Positions 31,099 to 36,016 of a stretch of DNA of 36,016 nucleotides are shown piece after piece; the stretch's first letter is position 1; each line of letters opens with the position of its first letter. This DNA comes from CAZZBK01 sp964652155 (GTDB lineage: Bacteria > Planctomycetota > Planctomycetia > Pirellulales > PNKZ01): contig CAZZBK010000047.1 of the NCBI GenBank assembly GCA_964652155.1, forward strand, positions 1 through 36,016, in the 5' to 3' direction. Below the pieces are notes generated by a model. The model was not told the DNA's origin. It worked only from the letters and a program-made list of their open reading frames with translations, and did no database searches. A program made the translations under genes and the position numbers.

Positions 31099-34000
31099 TT
31101 ACTTGGGGAACTCGATCTTCGCTTTTTTCAAGCCTTCGCGGAGCTTTTCCAGGTCGCACTTATCAGGGTCGAGCCAAACGATCAACCGGGTCTGCTGGCG
31201 ATCGAATTCGGATTGCTCGACACCGTCGATTTTCGCGGCCGTTTGGCAGACGTTCAACCGGCAAGCTTTGCAATCGGGAATCGAGACCGCAAGCTCTTCA
31301 CGCTTGAGTTTCGCGCGGGACTCGCCCAGCAGCGGCTTGATTGTGAACATGCCAAACGACACTTGTCGCAGGCGATTGTCGATCTGCTGCTGAAGCGTCT
31401 CGGGCTTGGGTTGATGATTGGCCGGCGATTGAGGGAAGAGTCTGCGCATGTCGTAGGATAGCGTGATCTCATGCAGCTTCTCGTCGAGCTCGAGCAGTTG
31501 GAACTCGGACGCCTGGGTCAAATACTCGCGCAGGTCGTCGAGCTGTTCTGCCGAACCCAAGCCCATCAGACGATACCTGATGGTCTGTCGTTCGCTCGCC
31601 GGAGACTCAATCAACGGGGGCTTGGTGGATTCGACTTTCACGCTGACCGCGACGGGCACATGGGGCGGGTTCTGATGTGTGGGGGTGGTGGCAGGAACGA
31701 TCGTCGGCGACATTTTCGGACGCGGGGCTTGCACCGGGCCCGAGGGAAGAAACAACTTGCTCTGCACGACTTCGTGCAGCAGGGTGCGGATGCCGCCCCC
31801 CTTTTGCTGAGTGCGGTTGACGAGGGCGTTCAACTCGCCTCGATCGCCGAACCCGATCGGCCGACCGGTTGCATACACGACGAATTGCTCGGCGAGATTC
31901 TTGAGCAACCGTTGCGTATCGGCAGCGAGCAACTCTTGAAATGCGCTGATGTTGGCAAACGTGCGACCGTCAGCCAACATGCCGGATGAATCAACCTTGG
32001 GGCCAAGCTTGAACTGAATGCCGATGAACTTGTCGATCGCGCCACGTTCGGGCGTGTCCCCTTCGCCGATCGAACGATATCGGTCTCGCGCTCCACCGAT
32101 GACATCGAACGACTCGAGCGCGAAGCCCGGCGGATCGATCTTCGAGTGGCACGAGGCGCACACGGCAATCGAGCGGTGTTTGTCGAGTTGCTCGCGAATG
32201 GTCGTGGCTCCCTGCACGTCGGGCTCGACGGCGGGAATGTTCGGTGGCGGCGGCTCAGGTGGTTGACCCAAGAACCGGGCCATGACAAACGCGCCACGCG
32301 GAACGGGGGACGTGGTCGTGCCGTTGGCGGTCACTTTGAGCACCGCGGCCTGAGTGAGAAACGCGCCGCGTGGGCAGCCGGCGGGAAGCGGCACGCGCCG
32401 AATCTGCGAGCCCACGACTCCCGGCACGCCGTAGAGTGTGGCGAGCTTTTCGTTCAGCATCGCAAAGTCGGAGCGCACTAGATAGCTGGCATTGAGATCC
32501 TTGTCGAGCAGTTCACGGAAATAGGCCCGGCTCTCAGCCATCATCGAGTCTTGCAGATAGGGGCTGAATTCAGGGTACAACTTGCGATCGGGATCGTTGG
32601 CCGCGATCTTGCGCAGGTTGAGCCATTGGCCCAGAAAATCGTCGACGAAGCGCTGTGACCGCGGGTCGCTGAGCATGCGCTCGACTTCCTCGCGGAGCGT
32701 TTTTCCAGGACGCAACTTCGCGCCGTCGGCGAGTGTCAGGAGCGTTTCGTCGGGCATCGAGTTCCAGAGGAAATACGAGAGCCGCGCGGCGAGCGCGTGG
32801 TCGTCGAAGTAATCGGACTGCTCGAGATGGTAGAGAAACTGCGGCGAGCAGAGCGCGGCCCGATAGGTTTGCCGCAGGGCGATCTCGAAGCATTCGCCCG
32901 CCGCGAGCCGCTCCTGAAAAATGGCCAGATATTCCTGCCGCGTCTCGTCCGACACCGGGCGACGAAAGGCGCGGGGCAGGAATGACGCCAGCAAACGATC
33001 AGCGTCGACGACGGGCCACAGGCTCGCCACGGTCCAATGTCCGACGGGTGGGTCGGGCTGGTTCGGGGCTTGCGTCTCGCGCCGTACTAGCTTGCGCTTG
33101 GGCGGTCGCACGCCAGCCTGGGCCTTCGGATCGAACGCCACCAGCGGCAGATCGCCGAACAATCGACGATGCGCCTCGGGAGGCCACACGTCGTGCAGTG
33201 GACCTTCGATCTCAATGTAATCGCAAGCGATGCCGGGGCCCGTGAACTCCATCGAGCGTTTGGGCTTGTAGTAGTTGGCGACCGGCGCCAGCGAGGCCGT
33301 GTTGAACCCGATCGTGTCTTTGAAGTTGAGCCACGTGGTCACTTCGTGCTGCTGCGGCTTGTTGGGGGGCGCATCGTAATAGCCCAGGATGTAGCTCGGA
33401 TGACCGCCGCCGCGACCGTCATCCTGCAATTGCACGACCGAAAGCCTTGCCGCCTCGACGCCGCGCCCCGGGAGCACCGTGCCTTTGTCCCAGCCGAAAC
33501 TCCAGAACGAGGTTTTGATTCGGTAGCGGCCGGGGTAGAGCGCGGCGAAGTCGTAGAAGTACGGCTTGAACGACTCATCTTCGTGACGGAACACGCCAAC
33601 GCTCGCGTTACGCTTGAGGCTATTTCGCAGCACATTGATATGTTCAACCGCGCCGACATGCGCTCGAGCCTCGCCGGGCGAGAAGTCTGAGTCGGGCTTG
33701 CCATCGCGGAGCATGACGGCATCGCCATTCATGAGAATGTGATAGATATGCCGCGCGAGCGAGAAGCGGTGCGTCTGACGCAAGGGGGGCTGCGGCTGCA
33801 CGGCAATGGCCATGTCGAGCGCCGCGTCGGCCGCTTCGACGTACTTCGACATATTGACGTGCGAGATGTCGAGCGCCGCGGCGTTCTTGTCGAAGTTATA
33901 GGCCGAGCCATCCTCGGGCAAGCCAGCCTGCAACGGAATACCATCGAGTTGCAATAGATCGCGCAGCGTATTCTCGTACTCGCTGCGCGTCATGCGGCGC

Positions 34001-34350
34001 AGCGGCGTGCGACCTTCGCGTTCGATGCGAGCCTTTTCCGCTGCAAGCAGATCGATTTGCAATTGCTTGGTGAACTTGGTGAGCTCGGCCGGCGGCGGTT
34101 GCTTGCTGTCCTTGGGGGGCATTTCGCCGGCGGCGAGCCGATCGTGTATTTTGACCCACACGCGGAACGACTCGCCATCGTCGAGTTGCTGTTTCAACTT
34201 GGCGAGATCGAGTCCCGCATCGGCCTTGTCACCGCTGTGGCAGTCGACGCAGTACGCGCGGAAGAATTCCGGCGCTGGCTCGACGCTCCAGCCGGGTGTC
34301 GTGGCGAACAGGGCCGTGATCAGAATCGCAAGGGAGCAGCGCGGTGACAT
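31099..34350 (-). CDS. Exported DUF1587/1595/1592/1588/1585 cytochrome-like protein with C-terminal HMA-like domain
   Basis: A 1083-residue protein with a signal peptide (CSLAILITALFATTPGWS). In order: C34-V-D-C-H38 (haem-c type), DUF1587 (LRRMTRSEYENTLRDLL, about 115-180), DUF1595 (LASFLPRAFRRPVSDETR), DUF1592 (ALRQTYRAALCSPQFLYHLE), DUF1588 with a second CxxCH (VCASCHSKIDPPGFALE), and DUF1585 (LADGRTFANISAF to HEVVQSKLF). A Pro-rich linker (KMSPTIVPATTPTHQNPP) leads to a C-terminal ferredoxin-like domain with C1027-K-A-C1030 and C1035, followed by the HMA-type helix-strand pattern (TAAKIDGVEQ, then TRLIVWLDP, then DLEKLREGLKKAKIEF). That domain is unusual for the family. The ATG at 34350 begins the signal peptide; an ATG at 34425 would add 25 residues. 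It lies 95 bp after the DUF1552 gene, its normal partner. Confidence 0.92.
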   Translation of the reverse strand: MSPRCSLAILITALFATTPGWSVEPAPEFFRAYCVDCHSGDKADAGLDLAKLKQQLDDGESFRVWVKIHDRLAAGEMPPKDSKQPPPAELTKFTKQLQIDLLAAEKARIEREGRTPLRRMTRSEYENTLRDLLQLDGIPLQAGLPEDGSAYNFDKNAAALDISHVNMSKYVEAADAALDMAIAVQPQPPLRQTHRFSLARHIYHILMNGDAVMLRDGKPDSDFSPGEARAHVGAVEHINVLRNSLKRNASVGVFRHEDESFKPYFYDFAALYPGRYRIKTSFWSFGWDKGTVLPGRGVEAARLSVVQLQDDGRGGGHPSYILGYYDAPPNKPQQHEVTTWLNFKDTIGFNTASLAPVANYYKPKRSMEFTGPGIACDYIEIEGPLHDVWPPEAHRRLFGDLPLVAFDPKAQAGVRPPKRKLVRRETQAPNQPDPPVGHWTVASLWPVVDADRLLASFLPRAFRRPVSDETRQEYLAIFQERLAAGECFEIALRQTYRAALCSPQFLYHLEQSDYFDDHALAARLSYFLWNSMPDETLLTLADGAKLRPGKTLREEVERMLSDPRSQRFVDDFLGQWLNLRKIAANDPDRKLYPEFSPYLQDSMMAESRAYFRELLDKDLNASYLVRSDFAMLNEKLATLYGVPGVVGSQIRRVPLPAGCPRGAFLTQAAVLKVTANGTTTSPVPRGAFVMARFLGQPPEPPPPNIPAVEPDVQGATTIREQLDKHRSIAVCASCHSKIDPPGFALESFDVIGGARDRYRSIGEGDTPERGAIDKFIGIQFKLGPKVDSSGMLADGRTFANISAFQELLAADTQRLLKNLAEQFVVYATGRPIGFGDRGELNALVNRTQQKGGGIRTLLHEVVQSKLFLPSGPVQAPRPKMSPTIVPATTPTHQNPPHVPVAVSVKVESTKPPLIESPASERQTIRYRLMGLGSAEQLDDLREYLTQASEFQLLELDEKLHEITLSYDMRRLFPQSPANHQPKPETLQQQIDNRLRQVSFGMFTIKPLLGESRAKLKREELAVSIPDCKACRLNVCQTAAKIDGVEQSEFDRQQTRLIVWLDPDKCDLEKLREGLKKAKIEFPK

Positions 34351-34445
34351 GGCGAGTCGTTGGTAACCAGGAATAGAACGACGGCCACACGATCGAGCGC
34401 GGCCGGCTAGAATACGGTTCAGCATTGCACGGACCGTCGACCAAC

Positions 34446-35705
34446 TCAGGCAAGTTCCAGGCCGGTCATCGTCCCCTTGGAAGTCGAGAAGCTGTCGGTC
34501 TCGATTCCCAGTCGATGCAACATCGACAAATATAAGTTGGACAACGGGTAGTTGTTCTTCTTGTCGAAGGCCAAGTGCTGGCCGTGCTTGAATCCGCCGC
34601 CGGCCAACAGCACGGGCAAATTCACGTTCGAGTGCGAGTTGGCGCTTCCCATGCACGTGCCATAGAGCACCATGGTGCGAGCGAGCAACGATTCGCCTTC
34701 TTCCTTCAGTTCGGCGAGCGCACTGAGGAACTTGCCCAAGGCGGCAAACTGCCCTTCCTCGTGTCCGCGCAACTCGGCGAGCACGTCAGGACGATTGCCG
34801 TGGTGCGTAATGTTATGGATCACGACCGTGTCGATGAACAACGACACGATCCGCGTCGAGTCGGTTTGCAGCGCCAGCTTGATCAGGTCGTACATTTGCT
34901 CTGAACGGGCGACGAACTCGCGCGAATCGGTAATCTCTTCCGGAGCGCCGACCGCGACGGTAGGCTTCGGACGATACTCCCATTCTTCCGCCGTGTGCAG
35001 TCGTTGCTCAAGTTCGCGGACCGAGGTGAAGTATTGATCCATGCGCGCTCGATCGGCGGGCGAGAGCGCGCGGCCGAGCCGCTTGCTTTGTTCGCCGACA
35101 AAGTCGAGCATGCTGCGGCCGCGTTGCAGCGCCTCGACATTGGCCGCCACCTCGTCGGCCTTGCCGGCAATGAACAGCTTTTGAAACAGCTTCTTTGGGC
35201 TCCGCTCGGCCGGGATCGGCGCGCCGCTGCGCGTGAAGCTCAGCGTTTGACCTTCGTTCGATACGGCCATGACCAGCGAACCGTATCGAGTCCGGTTGCC
35301 AAGATGCTCGGCCGCGTATTGATCGAGCGAGACTCCGTTGCGAAATCCGCCGCGCTCGGGATGGGGCGTGCCCGTCAAGAAGCACTTCTCGGCGGCATGA
35401 GCACCCGTCACGCCGGGCAAGCTTACCCCGCTCAACACCGTAAGCTGCTCGCGATGCGCGGCGAGTTTGTCGAGATACGGAGTCGATTCGTATTCGCGAC
35501 CCGACTGCTCCGGAAAAAAATACTGCGGCAAAATGCCCATGTTCGTTTCGATGGCCACCATGCGTCGCGGCACATCGGCCTTGGCGGCACCCTGGACCGT
35601 GGACATCGCGTCGAGCCAAGGGAGTGCGATGGAGACTCCCGCTCCACGCAGCAGCGTGCGACGAGAGAGACGCGCGGTCGACGAAATCCGTTGCGGATAC
35701 AGCAT
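34446..35705 (-). CDS. Tat-exported DUF1552 family protein
   Basis: A 419-residue protein with a twin-arginine signal (LSRRTLLRGAGVSIALPWLDA). The body matches DUF1552: MVAIETNMGILPQYFFPEQS, VLSGVSLPGVTGAHAAEKCF, SLDQYAAEHLG, RARMDQYFTSVRELEQRL, HNITHHGN, and the C-terminal LPVLLAGGGFKHGQHLAFD followed by LSNLYLSMLHRLGIETDSF. DUF1552 proteins accompany the DUF1592 cytochrome-like proteins in planctomycetes as DUF1501 does DUF1549 proteins; their chemistry is unknown. ATG 35705 is used: it opens on the Tat signal and stands 50 nt from a good promoter, though no clear ribosome-binding site is seen. TTG 35750 would add 15 residues and lie on the predicted transcript start. It is the first gene of a likely three-gene unit down to 30360. 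Confidence 0.94.
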   Translation of the reverse strand: MLYPQRISSTARLSRRTLLRGAGVSIALPWLDAMSTVQGAAKADVPRRMVAIETNMGILPQYFFPEQSGREYESTPYLDKLAAHREQLTVLSGVSLPGVTGAHAAEKCFLTGTPHPERGGFRNGVSLDQYAAEHLGNRTRYGSLVMAVSNEGQTLSFTRSGAPIPAERSPKKLFQKLFIAGKADEVAANVEALQRGRSMLDFVGEQSKRLGRALSPADRARMDQYFTSVRELEQRLHTAEEWEYRPKPTVAVGAPEEITDSREFVARSEQMYDLIKLALQTDSTRIVSLFIDTVVIHNITHHGNRPDVLAELRGHEEGQFAALGKFLSALAELKEEGESLLARTMVLYGTCMGSANSHSNVNLPVLLAGGGFKHGQHLAFDKKNNYPLSNLYLSMLHRLGIETDSFSTSKGTMTGLELA

Positions 35706-35761
35706 CGTGGTTGGCCCGGGAGGAGGGGTAAGTGCGCGGCACGCTCTCAAGAGCGGATTCT

Positions 35762-35791
35762 ATAATAAGTCATCGGTTCCTACGGCGTCAA
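35762..35791 (-). promoter_or_regulatory. Sigma-70-type promoter of the DUF1552 operon
   Basis: On the minus strand TTGACG (35786-35791), an 18-bp spacer and TATTAT (35762-35767). Both boxes are five-of-six or better to consensus. The start of transcription near 35755 leaves a leader of about 50 nt before ATG 35705. It is the strongest promoter match seen in the window. Confidence 0.55.
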
Positions 35792-35946
35792 ACTGATGCG
35801 GAGCAGACTTCAGGGGACCGCTTGAAATCGGATGTCCAACCAGGTCTCGACTTACATCCATGGTGGGCGATTCAAGGCTTGTTGTCTGAGCTAGGTTTGA
35901 TAGAGTGGGAAGCCACCGGGATCGCCCGAGTGAATCAGCAAAAAAT

Positions 35947-36016
<70 letters not shown>

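Overview
The window is GC-rich, with densely packed genes on both strands and no phage, insertion-sequence or CRISPR signature. Its gene families point strongly to a Planctomycetota bacterium, probably of the Pirellulales type. The evidence is two different Tat-substrate plus cytochrome-like modules (DUF1549/DUF1553 with DUF1501, and DUF1587-1595-1592-1588-1585 with DUF1552), a secreted sulfatase, two secreted PQQ-type beta-propellers beginning with a W-P-x-W-R-G-P motif, an ECF sigma factor next to a YfbK-like von Willebrand protein, and many secreted hydrolases. Placement below phylum is inference. The window happens to begin inside a tRNA-Leu(TAG) gene and to end inside a tRNA-Arg(TCG) gene.

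Layout. 1-3.6 kb, minus strand: tRNA-Leu, a small receiver-like protein, then an ECF sigma factor overlapping by ATGA a membrane protein that joins an anti-sigma zinc-finger region to a YfbK-type vWA region. 3.8-7.8 kb, minus: xylose isomerase (xylA), a secreted PQQ-propeller protein and a secreted or lipoprotein of unknown function. 8-8.9 kb, plus: an orphan N-carbamoyl-D-amino acid amidohydrolase. 8.9-15.2 kb, minus: an M14-like carboxypeptidase with helical C-terminal repeats, an intergenic palindrome, then a tight three-gene unit (DUF1549/1553 protein, Tat-exported DUF1501 protein, WD40 protein). 15.5-17.7 kb, plus: sulfatase and a small membrane-anchored protein. 17.7-21.3 kb, minus: a two-domain alpha/beta hydrolase and a second PQQ-propeller protein. 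21.7-23 kb, plus: a secreted thioredoxin-like/CxxCH/double-PDZ protein. 23.3-25.7 kb, minus: fliM and proA. 25.9-30.3 kb, plus: a lipoprotein with membrane segments coupled by ATGA to an ABC ATPase, then a GT4-like glycosyltransferase. 30.4-35.7 kb, minus: a DUF1552 protein, a DUF1592-family cytochrome-like protein carrying a C-terminal heavy-metal-associated (HMA-like) domain, and an SGNH hydrolase. Then tRNA-Arg.

How the genes fit together. Much of the window encodes exported proteins suited to degrading polymers: sulfatase, acetyl-xylan-esterase-like hydrolase, SGNH esterase, carboxypeptidase, with xylose isomerase as a cytoplasmic entry point for pentose. The two Tat/cytochrome modules are typical planctomycete gene pairs whose biochemical role is still unclear. 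Three ATGA stop/start overlaps (sigma/vWA, DUF1501/WD40, lipoprotein/ABC ATPase) mark the most likely functional pairs. Four promoter-like sequences with a TTGNC(C/G) -35 box and a 17-18 bp spacer were found by eye, three of them sharing an (A/G)ATACT -10 box.

The most interesting points are the HMA-like domain fused to a DUF1592 protein, the anti-sigma/vWA fusion coupled to its sigma factor, an ABC ATPase without a visible permease, a thioredoxin-like/CxxCH/PDZ protein, and a long intergenic palindrome at 11009-11090.
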